Source: Phoronis australis (Eukaryota > Phoronida > Phoronidae). Taken from it: a stretch of DNA of 64,000 bases. The translations under genes were made by a program, and so were the position numbers. The stretch is from the NCBI GenBank assembly GCA_002633005.1, contig NMRA01001047.1, forward strand, positions 1 through 64,000, written 5' to 3'. The notes under the pieces are model-generated. The model had not been told where the DNA came from. It saw only the letters and a program-made list of their open reading frames with translations, and did no database searches. Position 1 is the first letter of the stretch; each line of letters opens with the position of its first letter. Of the stretch, positions 38,801-50,800 are shown one piece after another.

Positions 38801-41800
38801 TAAAAAATTTTGTGTATGAGGAGCTTGTGGTGCTACATGCATTTTAAATATACACGACTGCCCAACCCCCCTATCATTATCTTCGTAACCTCCCTTACCA
38901 GCTGGCCAGCCTTGAACACCTTTCCGTCCCACTCCACCTGTTTAAACACACCCCAGGGTCCCTGCTTGGCCTTGGGTAGTTCCGGTCGGCTGATTGTACC
39001 CTGGAAGCCAGTGAAGCGGATCTGTTTGTCGCATTGTTCATGACACTCCTTCAACCAATTGATGAAGGAACTTTCCATGGCAGTCCTCTTGTCCTGCAAT
39101 TATTAAAGCAGCTTGCTTATTTAAAGGTTCTCACCACCAACTACAGATGGCACTGAGGTTGGTTATTGGAAGGTTCTCACCAACAACTACAGATGGCACT
39201 GAGGTTGGTTATTGGAAGGTTCTCACCAAGAACTACAGATGGCACTGAGGTTGGTTATTGGAAGGTTCTCACCAACAACTACAGGTGGCACTGAGGTTGG
39301 TTATTGAAAAGTTCTTACCAACAAATACAAGTGGCACTGAGCTTGGTTTCGAAGTTGTCCAGTATCAGTTTCGATCATTTATCAAAATTTTATAACTAGA
39401 CTTACAAGACTCAATCTCCTCTACAGATTTATAGTCTCTAAAATGATTGAAAAGGCGATATCTAAATTCATTTTTTTTAATTCTGATCTTAATTCTTCGT
39501 TTTATTGAATTACCTGGCCCATTACAGTGACACTGAAGGCTGTGTTCTTGTCCTTGAGCTTCAGTTCAAGGTCAGTGAAGGTCAACTTGTTGGTGGACAC
39601 TTGAAACTTGTCGTTGGAAAACAGGACACCAGAGATCCTAGATAAAGAGCGAGCACACATTAAACCCAGACACTGAGGAATTGGGCACGTAGAGATTATG
39701 AAGAAGTATTAAAATGAACGAGCAGATTAGTTGGATATGACAGGCAGCTGCTATAAACAGAAACATCTCCCTGAATATGAAGAATGATCATAATTGTATT
39801 ATTATCAAACACATTTCAATCTCAAGATGAAAGACTGTTGTATCAAATCTTTCTCGGAAGTTTTATGTAACAGTTCCAACTGAAGGCAAATTTTAAGAAA
39901 ATGGCCCGTGCTAAAGCCCCCATACCTGTTGAAACACTCTGCTGGAGGAAATCTAAGCTTCTTTGGTGGGCTGCACCAGTCAAACCTGCAAGGAGAAACA
40001 CAGAACAATCAAAGTTTCATATAAATACTCTACGCAGTTTTTCAAGTAGGTTGCATAACGCGTCTACTTAGGATTGTAAAAAGCAACAGAGCCACTCCAT
40101 AAGTTAATTGACACACGTCATGAACGGTCAGTGTTTAGCAACAACAAAAGTAAGACAGTAAAGAACCAAAAACAATTTAAATATACTAAAACAAGAGTTC
40201 ATATCTGCAGTATTCACTATTTTGTCTATATCAATTAAATTCTGAATCTGTTTATAACAGTGCAATTTCATTGCGACAGGCCCATAGTCTTCAGCTCAAG
40301 CTATAACATATGTAATGCCATCATTATTCAAGACTGGACAATACAGGGTGACCCAAAAATGTACTCTCACTTCAAATGACAACAACTGAGTTGCTCATTG
40401 ACATACAGGAACAAAAAAATTTAAAGAGATGATCAAAAAAGTATTCAAACCAAAATGCATTGTTAATAACTTGGGGAAAAGATTAATTGTCGTTTCACTT
40501 CCTTGATATTTTGAGTTTCCAATAAGAATGATAATAAATTATTAATCTCCAAAACCTAGTCACTTGTTTCCCATTCCTGTGCATACAGAGCATATGACAG
40601 CTCCCACGCCTATTGTCACAGTAAGGTGTAACCATGAAGTACGCTCGGATGTAGAGTCTGATCCATGGGAACTGAATTTTAACTCCTGGCGTTGTACTGA
40701 AGTGTGTGCGCACTTTTGGGACACCCTGTATTATTCAAGCGTGGTCACTATTATTCATTGAAAGCCTTTTGAGCCTATCTTGTTCCAAATTCCATAGAAA
40801 GCTCTTATAGCAACGTGGAAGATATCTTTTATTTTAACACAGTTAAGTCTACCACATTAGCTACATTGTCATGAGCGAACAGACAATTTAAAGTTTTCCA
40901 AGCTTGAAATTCAATGCTGAATACGGTGACTGGCCCAACAAGCTGTTGTCCAACTTCTGACAAGCCCGATTTCCCAAACTCATCGGCAGTCCTTTTTATA
41001 TCAAGCTGACCGATCAATGAATAGTAAGGAAACAAGGAAGTTGAAGCTTGGTGAACAGTATCCAATAGGGGGTTATACACTTCAGCTTCACAGAGCTTGG
41101 TCAAATTCAACTACAGTAAATGTCATAAGGACCACCTTAGATTTAGTCAAAACTGAACGCCAACTGTATTGTTTCAAAGAGACACCCATCAAGTACTCTC
41201 CAGCATAGTTCTATAGAAAGCGTGCTCTCTCTTAGATGGATGACGTATAGTACAATCACGCGTTCCAAGAAAAAGAAATAACCCGGTGGTAAATGTTGAT
41301 ACCTACTCTAGAATGGTGGTGTAGGGGATCAGTCGTCCATTCCAGTAACACTCAAAGATGGGCCGCTTGCCTCGAGCTGGAGGCACGTAGTCATCCTCGT
41401 CGTCATCGGGGTTATCAACTGAAAGACAAATATTGCAGGTCACCATGGTTACAGTAAACATTTGTATGACCCATTCACAATTATCAGCTTGAGATGAGAC
41501 TTCACACACTGTAGTGCCCATACAAGGTGTTATGTCAATATTCTGTTATTAGTTTCAAATTTTCCTTTGGCTTGCACTTTGACAGGGTTCCGAAGTATCT
41601 AGAATATTTCAACATATATGAGACGAAAATAGCAGTAGCGTACCACGCCCACGGTGTTGAAACTGTGAAACATTAAAATTGAAGGGATGGTGCTAAGCCA
41701 CGTGCAACAAAACGTGGGTATTCAAAAGTGAAACTGTTGAAAATTCCGTGGACAGCAATAAGCTGCATATTTGTGTTTAGCCAAACGTGATCATTAATTC

Positions 41801-44800
41801 AGTGTACAGCATAATATTCATAGCACATAACACAATACATCGCTGCACAATTATTACTTGTGCTTAGTTGGAGCCTCACAAAAAACTAACCTCTCACTTC
41901 ATAGTAATCCGGCGGATACGTTTCCTTGTCAAACAGAAATGGATGATAGCGAATAAGTCCTTCTACCATGCCTGCTCCCGCCACAGTGGCCTTGAACTCA
42001 AATGTTCTTGCAGCCGATTGGACGAAAAGAGACTGCATGTCGTCTGCCACATCGCGAAGATTGACTGTCTGGGGAGTTCTCTCCTTTTTCGTATGCATGG
42101 TGACCTGGAAAAAAATTACATAACTAGAGTTTTTAATCTCATTAATGATGTGAATGTCAAAACTGGGAAATACACAACTGGCAAGCATTCTGTAGAGGAG
42201 AGGACCTTGCGAAAACTCTAGATCATGCAAGACTTTATGATTTATCGCATGTATTCCAAGCGAAACATGCGATCACAGTAGCTTCCTTCATAACATTCTT
42301 GCATCTACAAAGTGAGCCCAAGTCACAATCAATGGCTGTATTCATCAAAGTATTTTCATGGTAGCAACGAAATGCCTCGTGAGTAAAATAAAGCACCACC
42401 ATGAACATGAATGTGGCTTTCATTTCTTTTTGAAATCTGAGAACAAGCTTCGAAACAAAATATTCCTTGAATATGAATTTCATTTTAAATACTGCAAATT
42501 CAACACCATCTACACTGATCTCTTACTACTCGGCATTTTCAGGCACCTAATGACTGACATATTGACTTCAAACATCTCAAAAATGGTCAGTCATTGGATT
42601 CAAAAATTAATATCTCCTAATTGCCATGCAATGGTAGCTATAAAAACGGACTGGTTAGAAAGATGTTTTTAAAATTCCCATACCCCACTTCTAACTTTGG
42701 TGTATCTTTAGAATTTAGTTTTTATATAAACGCAGGGTTTTAATTTCCATGAAAATTAATTGTTAAGATTAAGACATGTAGAGTATGTGTCAAGTCGAAT
42801 TTATAAACAAAACGAATGCAAGAGTGCAGGATGTAAACTCACCTCTATGGATATGTTGTTAAACCTCTTGTCATCGTCCGTTTTACTCAATGTGTTTCCA
42901 TTAGGACCGTGGATGTAGTAGTGATAAATGTGCCTACAAAACCGGACATTTTAATATGAGACTAACAGCCTGACTGTAGTCACTAGAGATCCAAGGAAAT
43001 GTTGGTTGTCAGCCACTCAAGTAGAACCATAAACCTTTGAACTTAACTCTGGTCCGACCACATTGTGCTTTACTTGAGTTAGTGTAATTCCGAAAATGGC
43101 ATCCTTGTAAGCTAAGGTAAACTAAATGATTTCGTCGATAAATATATGATTTCCAATAACATAGTTACAAAATTGCAGCTAAATGTAAAAATATCCTTTT
43201 ACTGAAATAACAGTACCTGTTCCAATGTCCTGTCGATTACTTTAATTTGTACTTTGTTTAACTATGGATGCCTTATTTAAAGATGCTATGACTCATTAAG
43301 TTGTGAATATGCATATGAAATAGTAGTTTACAAACAACCCTGGGTCTCCTGGTGTGCCGGAAATCATCCGAGAACCAGTTACCCTTACAATCTCACGGAA
43401 GTCTCGTTTTGTGTGACTATTTTTATGTAAATGAGTATTGTAATATGTTATACTAGTACACACAGTTCTCCAGAAGACACAAGCTGGCGCTTGCTACAAA
43501 TTTAAATATTCACGGTTAATTCATAAATTATAAGCGCACTAAACTTATGGTCTTGCTGGACTATACTGAACTACACACAATTTGCTTAATTCCTACTTCA
43601 GTGCACATATCTTTAATTTGAATTCCCGCAGAATATAGTCGACTATTGTTCACGACATGAAAATGGCTGCCAACAACTCTTTAACATATCACAAAAAAAT
43701 CACCCTTCATTACTATATTACAGTTACAGAAAAAACGCGAACTGATCAATCTTCAATGACTACTCCCTGAGTCAACGTGTCTACTTACGACAGTTGTCGT
43801 GTCCACTCCTTGAAACGTGTCTTCATATATGGCACGTGATCAGGGTTTAGACCTTGTATGACCACCACAGTGAAGCTCTGTCTCTTCTCCTCCTCTTTAA
43901 TAATCTTCTGCAGTTGCTCGTCCTCTGACGCAACATGTGAGCAATCGCCAACCTTGATAAACCAAAAGACAGAAAATTAGGCAACAGCTCACCATACTGC
44001 TTTGTAAAGGAATTTTCTGCGTCAGTACAGAACCCGAAATTAAAAAGTTTAGGTTGAATCTACTAATTGAGGGTGTGGACACTTTTGCATCAGAAATGGC
44101 GAAAATGAGGAGCACAACATTTGTCTGGACCATCACACAGGTGGAACTAGCTGTACTTCATATAAGAATACGCAAATTTCCATAATTTATAAATGGGTTT
44201 GGTAGATAGAGACACAAACTGCAATGAAAGCTACCGACACGCACGTACGCACACACACCTGTACACAACATACAAACTAGTTGTAGTTCATTTTGAAATA
44301 ACACTAGACAAAATTCAATAACTATCAAAATTTGCAAAAAGCATTCTCGCCCATTTGCCAACACATTTCTGATGTTTGGCATCAACTCGTACAATACCGC
44401 AAACGACTAGAACCAAAAAACAATTTGTAGGGCTGCGCAACTTCAGAAATTGCACGGACAATGCAACATTCTTGAAAGACTGAAATGGTACAGGAAGAAG
44501 AGTGCATTCTGGTTAAACGATGATAGGTAACATGAGCAAAATGCAACAGGGTGGTTTTCAACCAATTTACCTTTCTATTCCTAATGAATCCCTTGTAAAT
44601 AGACTCTTTGTTCTGCTCCTTCCTCTCAAATTCCTCCTTGGAAATCGACAGTTCGTGGACGTCATTAGAATCGGCAGTTTTCGTAATCATCTGCAACACA
44701 TAAAATTACATGGTCCGAAATCAAGAAAGAAACAAATCCAAGCTTAAGACAGTTCTGCATAACCCTGGCTTATTAACCTATTGTAATGTTCTTTACCAGA

Positions 44801-47800
44801 TTACACCTGGTGACCAACATGACAGAATACCAAATGCAAAACTCAACACATACAGTCGATATGGAACAAAAACATATCAAGTGTCGCTATCATTTTAAAT
44901 AGAGACCATATGCAAGTTAATTAAGGTTATGCAAGACCCTAGAAAAATGTCAAAATTTGGCTAACTTGGGAACATCGTCTCAGAACTGGCTAATAGCGTT
45001 CATATGAAACTTTCAGGCAATATGCTATATGCCCTGTTCCCCAAAACCCTACCAAGAATTGTTTTTCTTTTGAATTTTTAATTTTTGCAAACAAGACTTT
45101 CATGATTTTCATGAAAAAAAATCAAAAGTTATATATAACGAAAGAAATTAGAAAACTGCAACCGCGTTTTGGGGGCTTTCATCTTGAACATTATATCAAG
45201 AGAAATTTGGTCACGTTATGGATACCGTTAATTTGCAATCAATGCACCTTTCTTTTCATAAAATTTCACGTAACCTAAATAATGGCAGATTGGTAAAAAG
45301 TCCAAGACCAAATTCTACAGGCCTTCTACTTCCACAAAATATGTACTTTTAAATTCAACAGTTTTGTACACATTTGGCTAAATACAGACTTGTCGATGAG
45401 ATTCTGCACAACTTTAAGACACATCCTCCATATTCGTTTTCTTAGATCCTCAAACAACCCTTCTGACCACAAACCAAACAAGGAGAAAAAATTCCAAATA
45501 ACGAACTTTCAACATAACATTGATTTTTCAAAATAAACAGAATTTTTTGTATTTTTTGTTGAGTCAGTCCACAAGACATTCAACCGAAATGACAATCAAA
45601 GTAACACAGATGTAGAAGAAATGACATTTCACAAAATGGAAGTTATCCATGAACTGTATCGCATACGCTGGTTCACTTACGCTGGTCGAGTTTCCAATGA
45701 AGAAAATGGCCTGCTTTCCCCCAACTCCAAAGTAGGAAATGTCGCTGTTGAGTGAACGAGGCATGGGTTTGGGGGTGTAGCAATGGTCCTCATCAATGCT
45801 GCCAACAAACAACACAGATTTTCAGTATGTACAATCCACTGTTCACACGTTCAGTTGCATCAACCCTAATCTAATCTATCATCACATTATGTTTGGGAAT
45901 CAATCATCATGCACGGATCATACTGAACGCTTCTTGAGAATGGAGAACTAACATCCTAATTCCTATACATTGTTAGTAAATCATGACTATTTATAGTACA
46001 AAGAGGCACAGTTTCTCAAGACTCTTGCTGTTTATTCTCATGAAATCGAGTCACATAATAATCTTTTATCGAGACCATTTACAGTAAAATGAGGCACAGC
46101 TTCTCACAACAAACAGTGTTGCTGTTTGCTCTCATAAAATCGATCGCATAATATTTGTTACCATGATAGGATTCCATTTCCTTTACGTAACAGACTCAAG
46201 AAAACGCTTCTGAGGTTACAAAATGGCGAACGTGAAAACCATCAGAGTGACTGAAGAAAACGGTTCAAAAGTTCCAAAATATCAAGAGACTCAAGAAAAC
46301 ACTTCAGAGTTTTCAGAGGTTACAAAATGGCATATATGAAAACCATCAGAGTGACTCAACAAAACGTTTCAGAGGGTACAAAATGGCTCATACAAATACT
46401 GCGAGCGACTTCAATTGGTAACAGAAATACAATTCTGTCACAGTAAGATATATCAAGAGGCCAAGTTTATGAGAGTAAAATGTCCAATTCCATTTTCATG
46501 TTTCACTCAACAGCTAAACAAGATGAAACAGAGCTTTAATTAAATGCACAAATACAATCTTGTGGTGTGAACATGACACACTAGTTCATATCTGTAACAC
46601 AATCTATGTTTGAACGAGCAATACTGTCACACAATAATCATAAATTTATCCATTCTTAATATCAGGGCTTGGAATGACCAATGGCGAAAAACGCGGACAT
46701 TTTTACGGCCCGAAACATGTGCGCAGCCAGCCTTGAAAAGAGGTCGGTGTGGACCTTTTGCCAACAAAAATCAAGAGGACTAAAAAAAAACCTCCGGAAA
46801 CGTGCGTCTGTCTTAACTCGTCCGCCACTCCCACCTCCAAACATTTTTGACTGCAGAGTCGTAGTATTTGTCACCGCGGTTTACAATCACACGAGTCGCC
46901 ATTCGGGAAATCCGGCCACCACGCTATCCCAATGTTGACAATTTACGTTCCTCCGAAACAAAAAGAGCAACTTCCTCTTTTCGAGGTGAAAGTCGTCAGC
47001 AACGCGGCAATAAGAAAGAAATTTGCTGCGGAAATTTTATATCAAATCCGATTTTTTTTACGAAGAAATATAATAACCTACGCGGACAGAACATTTGAAA
47101 AAAGCGGAAATCCGCGTTTCCGCGAAAAATTCCAAGCCCTGTAATATGGCTACACCAAAGCCAACCTCCATGTCCCCTGCATGCAATGTGCCTACCTTGC
47201 ATTCATCGTTTTCTCCTTCCTCGTAAACTTTGACAAGCGATAGATGGCCCAGTTATTCAACTGTCGAGAGTTCATCCCCTTTCCGTTGTCCATAATAAAA
47301 ACACTGCTTTTGGAAGGAGATGCCTCATCTACGTGCTGGAAAACACAATACGACAGACAGCCATTAAAGCAACGCATATGTCCCCAACCACATTATTTTT
47401 GTTTTGGTTTTGCCAATTTAACTGCAAAGGGGATACCATAGAGTCATATGTGGAGATAGCAACCAATTGTCATCCAAAGGTGTTTTACCGATGGTACTAA
47501 ATGTTGTCAGTTCTGTAAAAGTGACATTATCTACAAGAAAAGTGAATTTGTGAAATCATCCACAAGGTGGCACTCCGGTGCTCTGGTGGTGGAGCTAAAT
47601 CTCATTCCTGAAGTGGCAGAGTACTTTAAGCATATTTAACTGTTGAATTCATCAGCTTTGATTTCAAAAAATGACTGGCAGCCAACGATGACAATAGGCG
47701 ATTTGTACCAACACCACAAAAACACGACAGATTTTGTTGGTTTGCAGCTCTGGTCAAAGCTTGTAACTTCAAGAACTCGATCATAACAATAATCCCAATA

Positions 47801-50800
47801 ATACCCTTTTCAGCCCTAAAACCGAGAACGTCCCTTTAATGAAATAAGCTCCAACAACTGAAGGACAGCTTGATACTCTATTAATACGCAGGTACTTGCC
47901 AAAACAATTTCTATCCTTCTCTCTCCTTTATTGTCCACAGTGGCTGCAAGAGCATTGTCTATCAATTCGGCAAAGGCAAAGGCTGAAAATAATTATACAC
48001 AGTATTTACACACAGTGGATACAACAAATACAAAGCAAATGGTGTATACATATACAATAAAAGCGGCATAAGTAGGATCAAATCGGACTCAGAGATTCCA
48101 TTCGTGTAAAGCAAAATTTGACTGATCTGAAGGGCGAAGTGAATGGCACATTTGACCCAGTTTATGCATACTGCAATGTGATGTCTCTTCAGTCAATCGC
48201 CACACGCATTGCAGAAAATGACATGCATGCACATACTCTTACGACATTCATCTCATGCAGGTTATCAGTTCAACACATCGGGGACACCTGGGGCATCGTA
48301 ACTTTGGACTCTTGCAGTACGTCGTCTTGAGCTAAACTTAGATACATGTTTGAGCCATTTCTACAGAGATTAGTAATATGATGGGCAGACAGAGTTATAA
48401 AAATGCAACAAAAACAGTAATTTTGTAAAAATGAGCCATGCGCTCTCTCCAAATTGAGCAAAAATCCAATTTAAGAACTCTGACTTAAACAATCAATCCA
48501 TACCGCGGAACTTTGTCAAAAGACTTGACTTGAGCAAGTTTTACTGTACTAACATACTGGTGTTCTTCTTGTAAACATAAACAAGCATCCTAGCTCAATG
48601 ATTTGTATTGGGATTTCTTATTTACAGGGCTTCAAAAAGGTCTCTGCTTTTCAACTACATGCAATTTCACAATTCAGTTTTATGATAGATTCTCACTGCT
48701 TTTATCTGTGTTCAAGTTCAGCAAACACAATTAGGAGAAAAGATGCCACCAACTTTCCCTCATCAACCATCGATAACCTACGTAAGGGGTTCTGTCCTTC
48801 CGATGCGTAGTACTCATACATCCCCCCCTTGACTATGGTGTCGTAATGTGGCAGGTAGTTCACTTGCTCCTGGGCAGGGGCGAACAATTCTTGGTTCACA
48901 TCTTCCAAGATGTACAACGTCTCGCTGCTGTCGATGAAGTCTGCAAAAATGGCTTGAGTTTATTTTCTCAACATTCAGTACTGTTAATAAGATTACGTAG
49001 GATCCTAAAAAAATTTTCAAATTTGTCCACATTTCAGAAACGGCCGAGCAGATTCATACACAAATATAAACGCCATACATTATGTACTGTTCTCCAAAAC
49101 TCTCATTAGGAATTGCTTTTAAAATGTTTCACTTTTACATGCTGGCTATCAAAAAATAGGACTTTTATGATTTTTATGAAAAAAAGATGAAATTTCCGTG
49201 AAACGAAACGATAATTAGAAAACTGTAACAGTGTTTTTGAGATTTTCTCTTGAGCACTTATATCATACGAAATTTGGTCATGTTATTCATTCTGTTCTTT
49301 GCCATGAAAGTATCTCAGTCTCTTTTTCATTAAATTTTGCTAAAAACATCGTCATGTGATCTAACTAGTGGCAGGCTTTCAACTTTCAGAATACATATTT
49401 TTACTTAGTAGTTTTTTAAAGCTGCTTGGCTAAATAAACAGACTTATCACGTAGGGCCTACATAAGTTTAACATATCTGCAGAGCTTAATACAAAGACAG
49501 CCACCGGTGGTGCTACAGGACACCAGTTGATCTTCAATGTCACACATTTCAAAAGGTCCATTACTTTAGGCATCAAGACTGAATTGTTGAAAAGAGCAAT
49601 TGAATCCAACGATGAAGACGTTTGAAAACACATGGAAAAAACAGACCAAGTATCGGCACTAGTCACTTGAACCATTACCATGGGAACAACACTGAGATTT
49701 ATCTTAAATGTAAAAATTATGTGTAATCAAAAGCAAATATTTCCCACTTGTACTTGAACAAAAATCCCAAAAATTGTTGACAAATGAAATTGCATTGCAT
49801 TCGTAAAGTACGAGAAACACAAGATACGATACAAAACAAAAAGGTAACACAAAATATCGTTTTTCCATCATCAGGTAGTAACTATTATGGCGGTGAAATT
49901 CTAACAAAGAAATGGCTCAGCCTCCTTACACTTCTTCTGGTCATTCCCCTTCGTTCTCAGTTATGAGGGAAGGCTACACTGACGATCGACACAGCTTGCC
50001 CGCAGCCTTGCTGTCATGACGAGGAATTTCAGGTTATTCTGTCTTAATACTTTTGGCATATACTGTATATCTCTAACACACAGCAGTTTACAAAAATACA
50101 AACCCCATGTTTCGTCGCTGCAAACCTCTTCCCGGTTTGTCGTTGTAATGACAAATTTGCTTTTGGGATTGATTGCCAAGAGCTAAAAAGATAAGGACAT
50201 GCATGTGAGCAGTTTTTTAGCCAAAGACTTTTACAGTCAGTCAATATTACATGTGCACTGGTATCTCTGTCTGACACAAACCATACATCCATACATTGCT
50301 TAAGAATTAGTGAAAACCAAAGGAAAACATAACAAGTAAGAAATATTGTGAAATGAGATACGGTAATACATAAAATTTACAAGCATTGAAGTGCGTGAAC
50401 TTGGAATCTTGCTTCATCTCAAGATTACGTATGTGTGAACATGGAATACACCATGAAACTTAGAAAGTTCACTCAAATAATCACGCGCACATTGATAAAA
50501 ATTTGCACTGCAGTAAAGCAAATTACTTTTGAATCAAGCAATCTAAATTTTGACCAACCACTTTTCAACTATTGGCAATCTTGTTCACCAAACAAAAAAC
50601 TGATTAACCATTTACCCATTCCTCCGATTCTACGGCACAAGTTCCAGTAAAGGAGAAAATTGGTAATCGTGAGGCCAATAACTGCAAAATTCTTTACAAT
50701 GAACAAAAAATTCACCTGACTGCCTTAATGAATATTCAATTAAAAGTTTACCCATATGCAATTTTGAGCTTAAGCAGGATTCCAAGTTCACGAACAGCAT

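Noticed and set aside
47880-47890. GTACCT as the donor of SMCHD1 exon 4
   Set aside because: It would put exon 5 out of frame with an immediate stop; GTATTA six bases on keeps the conserved frame.
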